Shown in pieces: positions 21,589 to 34,660 of a stretch of DNA of 64,000 nt. Origin of the DNA: Chamaecrista fasciculata (Eukaryota > Streptophyta > Magnoliopsida > Fabales > Fabaceae); assembly GCA_003254925.1 (NCBI GenBank), contig QANZ01026112.1, forward strand, positions 1 through 64,000, given 5' to 3'. The notes under the pieces are model-generated. The model saw nothing but the letters and a program-made list of their open reading frames with translations, was not told where the DNA came from and searched no databases. Made by a program: the position numbers and the translations under genes. Position 1 is the first letter of the stretch, and each line of letters opens with the position of its first letter.

Positions 21589-24500
21589 ATGGAGGTGCCG
21601 ACTACATGGGATGCCCTTCGCAAAAAGGTTCGATTTTTCTTCACCTTTTTTTTTTTCTCTTTAATCATCAAATTCTGTTTTGGTCTACGCGCGAGTGAAT
21701 GAAATAAATCACATGAATATGTGAAATTCAGAGGCTCCATGATGCGAGAGTTACAGTTTTTTATTTCAATATTCATGAGATCAGCTTGTAACTTCTGCTA
21801 TCTATTTTTCCAAGTTGGTTTGGTTTATTAAGATTGCAAGTTCTTGATGTTAAAAAGCTATCATTTCCCATGGTTAAGTTTGACTTCCCTTGAGGAATCA
21901 AGCTTCAAATGGCTTCCCATGGTTAAGTTCTGATTTGATTTTTATTTTCTGTTAGTCTGTTACACATTTCGTGAGTAAATTATCATGAAGATTTGAAATG
22001 ATGCTGATAGATTTCGTTCCTTCTATATTGTATTTACAAGCATTGTTCATTTGATTTAGGATGGACAGTAAGAAGTGTGTGAATTTTCGTAGAGAAATAG
22101 GTTCTTTGCATAACTGTTAGGTCATAGTATTTCATTCATTGATTCTTAACTGTGAGAGAGGTCATTTTAATTAACCAATGTAATTTTATGGAGTTTGATA
22201 ATTTTGAATGTCCTGGGTGGAACATGGACTCAACTTGTCTTTGTTTATTTCATATTTTGTTTTCTTGAACAAAATTTTGATATCAGAAATTTATGTTCAC
22301 CTTAATCTATTGCAGGCAAGAAAGCTTGAAGCTCAGTTGGATGAGCAGATAAATGCTTATCGTAAATTGGCTTCTGCTAAAGTTTCTATAAAAGCTGATA
22401 CTGCAGAGAGTGATATAGAGTCCAGGACTGAGCGATTACTAAATCAGCTTCGGCAAGTGAACTCACAGATGCAAGCTTGGGTGTCGTCTTTTGGGTCAGA
22501 GATGGTTTCTCATACTCTGAATAGACACCAAGAGATTCTTCAAGATCTCACCCAGGTATTCTTAAGCATGAGATTGAGTGACCTAGTTCATGTTGCCTGA
22601 ACTTATGTTTCCAATGCTGGATTGAAGTGGAGTTTCTTCGGGTAAATTTCTATGCAAGCAAGGGATAGACATCTCATGTATTCATGTACCCTAGCATGAA
22701 AAGTTCATCCTTACTACTTATAAGGAATCAAATTTAAAATTTTATTAAACTTGTGATCAAATTATATATTTTTTGGAATGGTTATTACTTTTGACCAGTG
22801 TTTGATGTACCATGCACTCTTCCTATTGAATTCAATTTTTTTTTTCCTGGCGGCTTATTATTGTCTAACTGTTAGACTTGCTGAAGCTAAAATATATAAG
22901 AGGAATAGGCGGTATGAATAATACTGAATTAGATGTATCTGGTCCCATGACTAAAAAAGCCGATGACACAAGAGACAAATCTGTGGAGGCTTAGTCGAGC
23001 TAGCCTCCAGTCGTGAAGGTTGTGGGAATGAGAGTGTAAGGATGGTATGAATTCTAATATGCTGTTTTAGGTCAGGAGAGGGCAAGGAATATATTAGGGA
23101 AGCGGTTTGGAAGAGCATTTGGCCTCTCGAAAGCTAGGCACCACTATGTTACTGTTATCTTGTTATCTTTGTGAGTGTTTGTTCTGTATTTCTGCTGTTT
23201 AGTGAGATTATAATGTCTTTGGGTGATAAATACTACAATAGTGCAGTGGGTCTTAACAGGAACTCTATTAGAATTTTGTATCTTTGAATCTAACTTTATT
23301 AGATCATCCCCATAAATTTTTCTTCTTTGTCCTGCTCTTTGTCATGTTTGTATTTAATTGTTATTATTTATTGTCTATACTAGTATATGACTTTAGATAT
23401 TTTGGTGTATTTGGTTCCAAACTAATATGAACTATAAAACATGTATTTGGGTGGAGAGTGGGAAGTATGAAGTTAAATAAATTCTCATTGCTTCTTGTTT
23501 CTTTTTCATTGTTTATAAATACCATCCCCATTTGTTTTATGTCTAAAAAATTACAGACAGAATTAACATTTAGGACATACCAAGCTCACTAGTCTTTTTT
23601 GTTCTTTGGAGCTTTTATGTTTTTGCATTAACTATAGACTTATCAGACACCAACATGTTGTTATGAATGATTGAAGTGCAGGAGTTTTATCATCTCCGGT
23701 CTAGCCTTCGAGCTAAGCAAGAACATGCTTCTCTCCTCGAGGATTTAAAAGAGTTTGATCGGACAAGATTAGATCTGGAAGAGGGTGGAGGTTCTACAGA
23801 GCAAGCCCTCTTAATAGAGCATGCATCTATTAGCCGAAGTACAGGACAGGTTGTGATATAAAAAAATTACATTGGTTTCTAGTTTCTTCCAATTTTAACC
23901 AAATCTTATTGTGAGGCTAACTTTTTATATCTGCTGGTTAGAGAATAAGGAAAATGTAGAATGCATAAAAAAAGAGTTTGTTGATATTTTTAACTAGTTA
24001 TAATCCAATAGTTATTACCTGAAGCCTAAAGAAGCACTTAAACAGGCCAATATGCAAATCTCTACTTCCCAGTTCCCATTGAACTTACACTAGGTTATAT
24101 TTTATTTGCCAAATGGTTAAAGTTGTGTGGAATTATTTGCATTTTAGCCTTCTAAACATCCTTTTTTTTTTGTTTCCCTTTTTCTAGCAAGGATACTATA
24201 TTACTCAGTGTTACTTAGGCATGAGTTAGACATGAAGCACTGCTTTTGTTTACATGCATCATTTTCCCTTCAAATACTATTTCTGGTGTTCAACTTCGGC
24301 TTATTCTTGTGCTGCAGATGGACAATGTTATTTCACAAGCACAAGCAACACTAGGTGCTCTTGTCTTTCAACGTTCAACGTTTGGTGGCATCAATTCAAA
24401 GCTCAGCAACGTTAGCAGTCGCCTTCCATCAGTACGACTCTTAATGACATGTTACATCCTGTGTTGTTTTATGAGTTATAACATTGATTAAGGAGTGATT

Positions 24501-24864
24501 CAAAATATTTAACACTGAATAAGGATGTTGACATACGAGAAATGACACAACTTTTCTTTTTTTTTACTAATAATAACTAAAATGCAGCTAAAATTGTGAT
24601 TACCTTTACTTCTGAATCCAAATATTTTAGCCGAGGCAAAGAAAGGGTTTTATTTCATTTCTACCTAGCAAAGTCCATGTATACTTGGAATTAAATATCT
24701 TTGAAGTTAGGTTGTTTAACTTGAATTTTATTTTTTAAATAATTTTGCAGGTAAATAACATTCTTTCAGCAATCAAGCGAAAAAAGTCCATGGATACCAT
24801 CATACTTTCCCTTGTTGCATCCGTATGTACATTTCTCATTTTCATCTACTGGCTGACCAAATGA
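21589..24864 (+). CDS. GOS11: Golgi Qb-SNARE GOS11
   Basis: Five exons with GT-AG borders: 21589-21627, 22316-22555, 23682-23849, 24318-24431 and 24751-24864, joining to 224 residues against 223 in Arabidopsis as I recall. It is a GOS1/GS28-type SNARE acting in ER-Golgi and intra-Golgi vesicle fusion. The protein starts MEVPTTWDALRKKARKLEAQ. It has the coiled N-terminal region with SEMVSHTLNRHQEILQDLTQ, then the SNARE helix around MDNVISQAQATLGALVFQRS, and a C-terminal anchor (203-222, IILSLVASVCTFLIFIYWL) followed by only two residues, the tail-anchored layout. It fits GOS11 rather than GOS12, which has a longer serine- and glycine-rich N-terminal part. All exon phases join cleanly. Confidence 0.95.
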
Positions 24865-26535
24865 GAATCTTGTTTGTTTTGGTGGGTGCATGTGTTCTGA
24901 AACTGTTGTAACCCCTTATCTCTAGGGTTAATAGTTTGTGCCATATTCAAATTCAAGTTACATTTGATTTTAGGGGTAGTGTATTTTTTTATTTGTTAAT
25001 TTATCCTTGTAACAGAAGCAATCCTAGTAAAGATCAACAGTTACATAGATATGTATATATTGATTGCTATTCTTCCTTCTCATCGCTTCTATAAACTTGT
25101 TGATGCAAGATAGTGTAGACATCAATTTACTCAGTGACACCATTGATTTTAAATTGGGAAAGACTTGGATAAAATTTCTTATATGCTTGCTATAAGGTTC
25201 CCCAATAAACATATGACACGTGGCAAAAGATTGATACATGACCAATCATGGTAGGGAGAGAATATTAAACACACATTTTTGCATGATCAATCATAGAAGA
25301 GAGAGAATGTAAATCAAGCTTATGACTGGAGGAACCTTGTAGCAAACATATAAGGAACTTTACCTAAGTTTTTTCCTTTCAAATTTACCCCAATGGAAAG
25401 AAATAATTCTACGATCTCCCAATTCCTTTACTGAGAAATACTTGTGACTTCAACAGCAGAAAATGAGTGATTCTGAGCAAGGATGGAGTAACTATGAGAC
25501 TTACAGAAATCAACCTATACATAGGTGCAACTTTTCTTCTAGATGCCTTTTGCAACTTAACTATAGTGTCTGTTTTCCTTATCAAACTGTTGAAATCCAA
25601 TTAAACATATCACATCAGCTCGTCAACCATCTCCTTTTGAAGGCAGAAAATCACATGATCCATATCCACACCACTTCAATAATAATCCCAAGTGAGAAAT
25701 TGCATAATATTGTTTCAGAGTTCAAAAGATATCTGTATCGAGTTTCACATTTGGGAGGTTGTTGAGTGTAACCCGATATGGGACTCATTACATTATCTCT
25801 CTCCCTCTCTCTTGTGAACCTACCCACCAATAGAGGTATTATCCCTTGAGTCAATGACTTTACTAGGAGTGGAAATAAGTGGAGATGTTTGTTGGAGTTG
25901 GAAATTGCAATAAACATACATGGTTGGACATTTTGATGCTGATATGGTGGGACTGGTTAGTGATGGCCAATGGGGATTGGAGAAGTCATATACCTTATGA
26001 CTTTGCTCCTTCTATCATACCTTTTAGAACACCAGGAGAAAAGCAGAGAGATGAATGGTATATAGGATGTTCGGTCAAATTCAAAAAAAGCAAGCAAAAT
26101 GGTACATACATAAGGGAAATGCATATGGATGATGTGCACTAGCTCAAAAATCATGCATCATCATCATGGACAGGTTTGTATTTCCAACCATCAATGACTA
26201 CTTTGGTGTTCCATTAAGGTGTGTCAACCACAATGATGTGCATCTCAAGGCGTTTACTTTAGGGAATTATTGATGATGATGATGATGATGGAAATTGCAG
26301 GAACAATTTTGGGTGTGTTTGAAATGAATCATAGTTTTGAAAGCAGAGGAGGACAGCTCAAATGGCAATGGCAATTATTCACATTAAGCTCTCTCCATCT
26401 ACTTGTCGGCCACACGTCACCGTCCCCACGAGTATCTCCCACCTCTTTCTCAGACATGTGGGAATGTCTCATTGGCTTTTGTTTTGTGCACATGTGGGAT
26501 GTTAACCTCAATATCAGTAAACTCGTACTACTACA
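24865..26535. other. Intergenic region downstream of GOS11, no gene recognised
   Basis: GOS11 3' UTR followed by unique-looking AT-rich DNA. A short GAT microsatellite lies at 26271-26290. Overlapping short open frames on both strands at 25400-26600 resemble nothing known. Confidence 0.45.
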
Positions 26536-26539
26536 CAGT

Positions 26540-26880
26540 AGTGCACACACACATACACACTCACTGCTTTCACATCACTTTTTCTTTCCTCTGCTAAATA
26601 TAAGGGCGATGATTTAGGAATTTGGATCCTCTGTAATGTCAGAGCAGTATAATGTAAAGAGAGAAAGTGTCAATAGGACATTCCATTGACATTTTCTCTC
26701 TCAAGCTATCTTTTTCTTTCTCTACATTACACTGTTGTGACATTACAAAGAATCAAGGTCTGATGATGATTTAAAGAGTTCGAGTTCTTACACATACACA
26801 CACTCAAACTTACTACTTTCACATCACTTTTTCCTTGCTCAGCTAAATATAAGGGTGATGATTTAGAGAGCTCGAGTTCT
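26540..26880. repeat. Tandem duplication enclosing a small MITE-like hairpin
   Basis: The phrase 'tttcacatcactttttc' followed by 'ctaaatataaggg(c/t)gatgattta' occurs at 26568 and again at 26818, about 250 bp apart. Between the copies, 26624-26754 folds into a hairpin: TCTGTAATGTCA at the left pairs with TGACATTACAAAGA at the right, with 'aaagagagaaagtgtcaa' opposite 'ttgacattttctctc'. The hairpin looks like a short MITE; ends are approximate. Confidence 0.6.
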
Positions 26881-27483
26881 CACACTCTATTATTGTATTC
26901 AAGATAAAATTAGGAAACAGATAATCTGAGGTAAAAATATACCAAAGTAGTTAAAGTAAGTAGCTCAAGTGTTGTTCTCTATGATTCGTGGATTTATTTT
27001 TCTTTTCCATGAATTCATCTATCTCTTCCACCAACTACTTTAGCCAATATGTACTTAAGTGAACTTACTCCTGTCAAATTGTGGGTCTCACTTATTAAAT
27101 GAGAAAAGAAGGAAAAAAAAAATTGATGGGTTCCAACTTTTGTATAGAAAGTGATTGTATAGGGGTCAAATACCTAAGAGCTTGAACTCTGTGTAGAGTT
27201 ACTCTAAATATAAATACTTATCATCCCCAACAATTGTACTCTTTTTCCTCTACTATTTAATTTTTATTTTTATATGCTTTTTTCATCTCTTAATTTCTTT
27301 TATTTGCTGATAAAAAGTAGAGTGCACATTTTAGAAATACTGGCCATTTCAAGTATTTCACTCTGCAGCTTTTGTATTCTCATTCACTAAATCATTAGAC
27401 CTTATTTACAACAATTTTATTGTTGTTAATTATTTCACCAATCTTACTTCTTTTTCTGATAAATAGTTCAGTCATTTTTCTTT

Positions 27484-28433
27484 GGGTTAAGTGCACTTTT
27501 GGTCCCATAACTATGACAAAGGTTTCATTTTGGTCCCATAACTTTTTTTGTTGCAATTTTGGTCCCATAACTATGAAAAAAGGTTTCATTTTGGTCCCAT
27601 AACTTTTTTTGTAGAAATTTTGGTCCCATAACTATGACAAAGGTTTCATTTTAATCCCATAACATTTTTTGTTGCAATTTTGGACTCATAACTTCTCAAA
27701 AGGTTCCACCGTTAGTCCCTTGGTGAATTCCATTTATATTTAGCCATTAAGTATGACGTGGCATAGTAACTAGGATCATGATGTGGCAAAATAAGATAAA
27801 GTGGACTGAAATAGGAACTATATGCAACATATTAAAACTTATCTATACCCAACCACCATATATACAAAGAGTGGTACTGACAGGGACCAATCTGGTGGGG
27901 AAGAAGAGACTTCAAGCAGAAAGCACCGACGAAGTCGATGGGATCCTCAGCCAAAGTCGAACGACCAAAGCGGCGGCGACGGAAAATCGAGAAGCGGAAC
28001 GAGGAAGAGGAAATCTCGTTGGGCTGACGAGGAAGAGGAAGTACCACTCTTTGTATATATTGTGGTTGGGTATAGATAAGTTTTAATATGTTGCATATAG
28101 ATCCTATTTCAGTCCATTTCATCTTATTTTGCCACATCATGATCCTAGTCACTATGTCACGTCATACTTAATGGCTAAATATGGATGGAATTCACCAAGG
28201 GACTAACGGTGGAACCTTTTGAGAAGTTATGGGACCAAAATTGCAACAAAAAAAGTTATGGGACCAAAATGAAACCTTTGTCATAGTTATGGGACCAAAA
28301 TTGCAACAAAAAAAGTTATGGGACCAAAATGAAACCTTTGTCATAGTTACGGGACCAAAATTGCAACAAAAAAAGTTATGGGACCAAAATGAAACCTTTT
28401 TCATAGTTATGGGACCAAAAGTGCACTTAACCC
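27484..28433. mobile_element. Foldback Mutator-like element, 950 bp, 9-bp TSD, unique loop
   Basis: Ends GGGTTAAGTGCACTTTTGG and CCAAAAGTGCACTTAACCC are perfect inverted repeats. Identical 9-mers TTTTTCTTT flank it (27475-27483 and 28434-28442). Each arm is about 390-400 bp, with an outer part of roughly 60-bp tandem units ('ggtcccataactatgacaaa') and a unique inner part. The arms meet at a GC-richer loop, about 27887-28040, which is not inverted and contains purine-rich codon-like sequence. No transposase is encoded. The captured-looking loop makes it a candidate Pack-MULE. Confidence 0.9.
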
Positions 28434-29366
28434 TTTTTCTTTTCATGTTTTATACAATTCAATCTTTATCAATAAGCATTGGCCCAAAAAAAAAAAGAAA
28501 GAAAGAAATAAAAAATCTTTTTCAATATGCGTTCACTTCCACACATGTAGGATGCAATTTGATAGACATTATTGCATTTAGAAAATGTTAAAATGTCTCT
28601 TTTGCTTAGTAGATGGCTCCACAGTTGTTGCATGATATTTTTTTTTCTTTATTGAATTTTCAGAAAATGGTTGCCACATTCATTGAAGTTCTTTGGTTCA
28701 ACTTTTTATGAATTGAATGCTTTCTTGTTTTCCTTTAGTTAGTAAAGTCACCAATAAAGCATAGACATTTAGAATCAAATCTTATTCCCTCTTTTAAATT
28801 GAGAGTTTGTTTATAAGAATCAAGAAATTCAAAAAAGCCATATGTTCCATGCATTTGAAGATTATGGAGCTCAACTGCTCAACCTACCATTTGATTGATT
28901 GATTGAATGATTTTATTATATTTTATTAGTTGCTTTAAAAGTGATTGTTTCATTTAATCAATCCATACAATGCACGTCCAATGGTCTCAAAATATTAATT
29001 AAGAAGTATCATTATTTTTAAAAAAATTTTAAAAATTAAAATTAAAATGATCTAACACCTGTTATCAATAAATATGGAAAACAGACCAGATTCCACTGAG
29101 CATAGTTGCACAAGGACTAATAAAATGCTTCCAATTTCATATTTAAATATTTCACAAAAGACATATCAAATTAAAAATTTAAAAGTGAGCATAGTCCAAT
29201 TAGTACTTCAAGCAAAAAAAAAAAAAAAATGGCGTAGTCTAATCTGCATGCATCAAAAACGTCACAAAAACTGTAGAATTTGAAGGTCTCTCTTCCAAAG
29301 AATAACCACTTTTTTTGCCACTAAGCACAAGTCATTAGTGTAATGTTTTGTACCCAAAAACAGAAA
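28434..29366. other. Intergenic, no gene recognised
   Basis: AT-rich, with poly-A runs and no recognisable coding sequence or delimited element. Confidence 0.4.
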
Positions 29367-29717
29367 GAGTAAATTAGTGATCTGGTCCCTAAAAGATGGT
29401 AGCATTCTCAAGTTAGTCCCTAAAAAATAAAATTATAAGTTTAGTCCTTAAAGATACAATTACAATCAATTTAATCATTTTGTTAAAGATATTAACTAAA
29501 CTTTCATGATAAATTTGATATAGTTCTAAATTCCATTGATATACTCAATAACTGTTGTTAAAAAATTATATTAAATGTTAAATTTGCACTAAAATCTTAA
29601 AAAAGGACAAAATTAATTGTAATTGTATCTCGCAGGAATTATATTTTACAATTTCATCGTTCAAAAATTAAATTGAAAAATTTATCATCTTTCAGATATC
29701 AAATCATTAATTCACTC
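29367..29717. mobile_element. Mutator-like MITE (GAGTAAA family), near-perfect 9-bp TSD
   Basis: The left end GAGTAAATTAGTGATCTGG pairs with the right end 'gatatcaaatcattaattcactc'. Flanks AAACAGAAA (29358-29366) and AAACAAAAA (29718-29726) match at eight of nine positions. 'Tagtccctaaaa' and 'ttagtccttaaaga' words fill the left arm. Relatives lie in NIP6;1 introns and at 48812-48955, and a degraded one at about 13140-13455. Confidence 0.75.
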
Positions 29718-31025
29718 AAACAAAAACAAAAAGATAAAGGCAAGCAAGAGTAAGCACATGATCTGCATCTTTAAATAAGTCAAACTAGCACATATCCATA
29801 CCAAACTGACATATGTTAACTCTAAATGTCATTCATAATGGAATAATAAAAGTGTATAGAAAGAAATAATAATGGAATAATAAAAGGAGCTGCATCTCCA
29901 AACTTTCAATCTGATATGAACTCAAACAATATATAAAGAATCAGAATCTATCACAGCATGATATGCGCAGAGAATTCAGCCAAAATTGTTCTTTGATATT
30001 TCATAGATACATTACTTATGAGCTGAAATTACATATGTATATATAGCCTTCTATATAGCTAATAAAGTATGAGACTTTACCTTGTTGATGTCAATATATA
30101 TATATATCCTAGGGTATAGGGCTTGACTTTTAAAATAAATTTACTTTTTTATTAAATTAAATTTATTTTTATCAATTTTTTATATCTATAAGATTATAAC
30201 AACCAAAAATAAAATAAAATATAAATATGGGTATATAGGCTATTTCAAAATATATGAAATATGAAACATTTTATTCATACAATTTCAAGTTTTCTTTCAA
30301 CACAAAATTTAAAAATATTATATTTTATATATAAGAATAAATATTTAATATTATGAGTAAACTATTCTCTTACCTATCCTCAAATTGTTAATTTTGGACC
30401 TAAACCTAGACCAATAAGATAAAATCTAAGTGTATCCATAGAATATGGATATTTTGATGACTTTTAAATTTGACCCATGCATTGTAGATTACTCCACTAA
30501 TTGTAAGAATAAATCAAAGGGTATATATAAACAATACCCGTTTTAATTATTGGATGTAAAGTTGTAAACTATATATATAAAGTGTTACTGTTTAGTGATA
30601 TTTTAGTGTGCATTATAGGATTGAAAAGAAGCTGATGCTTTACGCCACCTCCTATAATTCATTGAACATAGAAAATACATGAAGGTACACACACAGAAAT
30701 TGTAACATATCTGAAAGAACATAGTAAGGACTATGTGTGTATTATTGTAATTTTAGTGCATGAAAACTCTGGGTGCTTCTTACTTTACCTATGTGAGGCA
30801 GACACAAGATACCAAGTTCTTGTCACTTTCTTTTCTTGTCAAGGTTTTGATCCCAAGCCAACGTGAAGGCAAGCAAAAGAGATAAAAACAATCTCAAGAA
30901 AGTTATTACTCATCTATCAAATATGTCACACAACTCTTTGCTATAGGTATCACTCACCCTTTGTTATGTCGCTTGTGTCCAACACTTTGTGTGGTTGTTG
31001 TAACATAAAATGAGGTTGCATGTGA
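29718..31025. other. Intergenic, no gene recognised
   Basis: AT-rich sequence with TA-rich microsatellite-like runs near 30040-30110. Nothing coding is recognised. Confidence 0.4.
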
Positions 31026-31570
31026 AAAAGCTCCATCCTTGTGGAGAGTGAAAGCTTGGAAATTACAATTTACACACACACACACTCCCCCATTTAAGAA
31101 ATGGGAATTTCATTTTTGTTAGAAAGCTCTAATTTGAACATGAGACATCATGCTTAAAGAATCAACTATCTATCAATTGTGTTGTATATCATGTTTATAG
31201 AGAATTTAAGTATCCATCCTTGTGGAAAGGGAAAGCTTGGAAATTATAATTTACACACAGACACACACCATATTTTAAAAAAAAAAAAAAAGAGATTTGT
31301 TTTTGTTAGAACAAGACAGTATTTCTCTGTCGATAGCTATAAATTATTTCTCTTGAGACGTAAAGATTATTGAAGTGTGTTTTGTCTCTACCAACTAAAT
31401 CCTTTCCATACATGCGGTAGGATTTGAACACAAGACATCATACTTAAAGAATCAACTATTTACCAATAGTATTGGATATCATGCTTAAAGAATTTAGGTA
31501 CCCATCCTTGTGGGAAGGGAAAGGTTGGAAATTACAATTTAAAAACACACCATTTAGGAAATGGGAGATA
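31026..31570 (-). repeat. Three tandem copies of a tRNA-like (SINE-like) unit
   Basis: The phrase 'ccatccttgtgg(a/g)' plus 'ggaaattacaattta' followed by CA repeats occurs at about 31032, 31214 and 31502. Between them, twice, runs 'gatttgaaca(c/t)(a/g)agacatca', 'cttaaagaatcaacta' and 'accaat'. Read on the minus strand this has the layout of a tRNA promoter: an A-box-like TTGGTAAATAG, then a B-box-like GTGTTCAAATCC. That is the structure of plant tRNA-derived SINEs. I cannot delimit a complete SINE with a tail. Confidence 0.5.
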
Positions 31571-33859
31571 TTATTTTGTAATATTCATATATATATTGAT
31601 AAGTAAGTAACTCTAGTAACTTAAACTTTACAACACAATTATTCAACTATTTTTTTTAATCAAAAGAGTAAATTAAGCTACATCATGACAAAACACAAAC
31701 AATGGCAGCATGGAAAACTCAATCATAAATGATTACCAAATATGAACTCTACCATTTGCTCCAAATATTATGATGAGTGAGAGATGATTAGAAATATTCT
31801 TAGGTGCTTTGAAGATGATTAGAAGTTGACAGTTGCCTGATTTATGGCTAAACTTGAGATGAGGATCTATGTGGTAGGAGACAAAAGCTTTAATAGATTA
31901 GGCTTTAAAAATTATGGAAACTCACCTAACATTTGTGATGCCAAATTCAACTCTTGTCACCTAAATCTAGCTAACAAACTCTTTATGAGCAAATTAATAA
32001 CAGTTCAACCTCAAAGATAGAAAGAGAGAGAGAGAGAATTAATAATTGGATTCAGGACATAGAGAGAGAAAGAGAATTTGTCCATTATATCAGGGGTGTT
32101 TTTGGGAATTCCACTTGTATATATGAATCATGACACATACTATGTGGGGCAGAAGAAGCATATTGAGGATATAATAAAGAATGTGAATGACAGGTGGAGC
32201 CCTCAGAGGAGAAAGTTACAGGAGATGGCTTGAATGAAAAATTGTTCATTTTTTGCTTTTCAAGTCCAACAAAGGACATCAAATTGCATTCTGAAATTCC
32301 TAGAATAGGCTTCGATTATTAAGTGCTGCAATAGAAGCATTATCATCATTCTTTCAAAGAAAATTTTAATTAAAAGACAGAAGAAAGTATATCTATTATT
32401 CTATACCCAGTAATGAAAAAGGTAGCTACAGTTTGTGATATAGTATTATCAGTGACCTTACCTAGTTCATGATGTCATATCAACCATCAAGTATATCTAG
32501 AAGGAGAAGAGCATGGTAATATGGAACAGTTGAAACCAAACAAAAAAAAAGGCATACTTTATTCCAAATTTCAATGAGAATAAATGAAATCATGATTAAC
32601 GGTGATTCTGTAATTTTCTGTTGAATTATGAAAATTCACTGAGATCAAATGAAATCAAGTAACCAAATGGTAGTTTTTTTTTTTAATCAAGATATCGACT
32701 GTCGGTAACAATGATTAGCACCTCAATGGATGAGATAACTAGTCCAAAGATTTAAGATTATTACTACTACTTGGATATATGATCGAGTAGTAGTTAGTAA
32801 TCTATTCACTGACAGAGACTTCTGGTACAACTTGAGAAGATATTATGAAGTTTGTGATTTAAAATACTTCCTCAGGTACATTATTATCACTGTTTTTCTT
32901 CTTAGTGCATATTAAATATGCAGTGTGTTGGAAATCATTTGTAATAACTAATAAGTATGAGAGATCAAGTACCTAAGCTGCCATTATTGCTAGGTATCAT
33001 AATATATTTATGTTTGTCATGTTATGGACTAAGTAATTGAAACACGCCTCTTGATAGTTATCTAGACAGAAAACAATAGTAGTTTTTGATGCTTCAAAGC
33101 CTATAATGGTGGGGTAGGTACCTAAGTTTCAAGGTGGTGTATGTATATGTCTAGTAGTTTTGTACCTAGAGGTATAGAACTATATAATAATACACAAATT
33201 AATGAATTTATAATAGAGAGAATGTGAACTAGTCTATTTCCTATGATGGGATACACAAACCATTATGAAAGAAAAAGACAGAAGAGTTTCTGTGAAGATA
33301 CTGCAAATCCACCAACTGGCTTAAGAAATTAAGAGTACCACACCTTTTACAAGACAAGTCCATTCTAAAAAAAATATAAAAACTTACATTATTCTGAAAT
33401 TCAAAAGTAAGCTATATCTTATCTTGGATTTTTTTAGCCTTGTCATAAGCTCTAGACATGAATATACCGAAAAAAGGCAGACTCCAAGACAAGAAATGTA
33501 AAGAGACAAGTGGGAAGATAAATAAAAGTTAGAAAAAACATTCAATGGGGTATGCTCTAGCAAAAGTAGTACATGGGTGTTCCTCATAAGTTCCAATCAA
33601 ATTGGTTTGAAACTCATCTTTCTCTCTCTCTCTCTTACTCACTCACTCATACACACACACACACAAAGGGATGTCATATTCTTTAGGTCTTGCTATATTA
33701 GGACCTTGTAACTGTAAAATAGTGATAGCTACTACCACACATAGCAGCACAGAGAATTTATTGTTGTTACATCATATATTACAAACCCCATCTTTCTTGT
33801 AGTTAAACCAAACTTCATCCCCCATAAGAAGGTAGTCTTCACATATTTTTCTTCCCATA
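31571..33859. other. Intergenic region upstream of the zinc-finger gene
   Basis: No gene recognised. Short GA microsatellites occur at 32019-32036 and 32060-32075, and CT/CA microsatellites at 33621-33665 in the proximal promoter of the zinc-finger gene. Confidence 0.45.
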
Positions 33860-34660
33860 ATGGACCTTTTAAGGTCACAGCCATGTCCTTCTGAAAATTT
33901 GAAAATCATCTCATTTTCAGACAGTACTCTACCTCCACCATGCCCAAAACTTTCAATGGATAGCCAAACAAACAAGAGAAGAACCACCACAGAACAAAAA
34001 GAAGAAGAAGAAGAAGAAGATCAAAAAGACCCTCTTCTACTTGATCTAAGTCTCTCTAGTAAGGATTCAGCAGATGGATCAAAGTCATCAGAACTCAACC
34101 TCATCAACTGTTTGAATTCCTCAGAATCTTCCTCTCATGAACTGATGGAGCCAAGGATTTTCTCATGCAACTACTGCCAGAGAAAATTCTATAGCTCTCA
34201 AGCACTTGGAGGTCACCAGAATGCACATAAGCGTGAGAGAACATTAGCAAAAAGAGGACATAAAGTTGGAGCATCAGTTTCAGTAGACTTTGGACAAAGG
34301 TACTCTAGTATGGCTTCCTTGCCTTTGCATGGCTCATATAATAACAGATCACTTGGGATTCATGCTCATTCTATGATCCACAAGCCTTCTTACCACCAAC
34401 CACCCATTATTGCTTTATCTCGTTCTTCCAATACTCAAAATATTTGGTGGAGACAGCCTATTGATTCACAACCTACAATTGGCAAGCTTGGTCCATCTGA
34501 AACAACTGAAGCATCCTTTTCTGGTGGGGTGGTTCCAAGGTTAGGGAAGATATCTCCAAAGATGGAGGGAATTAATGGGGGTTACTGGTTTGGAACTGTT
34601 ACTCATGTGAAAAATAAACAAGAGGATTTGCAGAAGCTTGACTTGTCCCTCAAACTCTAA
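33860..34660 (+). CDS. ZFP1: Single C2H2 zinc-finger transcriptional repressor, ZFP1 type
   Basis: Intronless gene for 266 residues, typical of the plant ZFP1/ZFP3/ZFP4/ZFP7 group. One C2H2 finger at 101-123 (FSCNYCQRKFYSSQALGGHQ) has C103, C106, H119 and H123, and contains the plant-specific QALGGH box that contacts DNA. Two EAR repression motifs (LxLxL) are visible, LDLSL at 61-65 and LDLSL at 260-264 near the C-terminus, so the protein should recruit TOPLESS-type corepressors. An acidic run (EEEEEED) precedes the first motif. It acts in the nucleus; targets cannot be told from the sequence. A second in-frame ATG at 33956 (MDSQTNKRR) is a plausible alternative start and would remove the first 32 residues, which look poorly conserved. 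The position matches Arabidopsis ZFP1 (At1g80730) in gene order. Confidence 0.9.
   Translation: MDLLRSQPCPSENLKIISFSDSTLPPPCPKLSMDSQTNKRRTTTEQKEEEEEEDQKDPLLLDLSLSSKDSADGSKSSELNLINCLNSSESSSHELMEPRIFSCNYCQRKFYSSQALGGHQNAHKRERTLAKRGHKVGASVSVDFGQRYSSMASLPLHGSYNNRSLGIHAHSMIHKPSYHQPPIIALSRSSNTQNIWWRQPIDSQPTIGKLGPSETTEASFSGGVVPRLGKISPKMEGINGGYWFGTVTHVKNKQEDLQKLDLSLKL

Noticed and set aside
27778-28152. Open frames on both strands across the middle of the 950-bp foldback element
   Set aside because: They start in one arm and end in the other; the arms are inverted copies, so the two strands give similar peptides. Only the loop might be captured coding DNA, which is reported as a finding.
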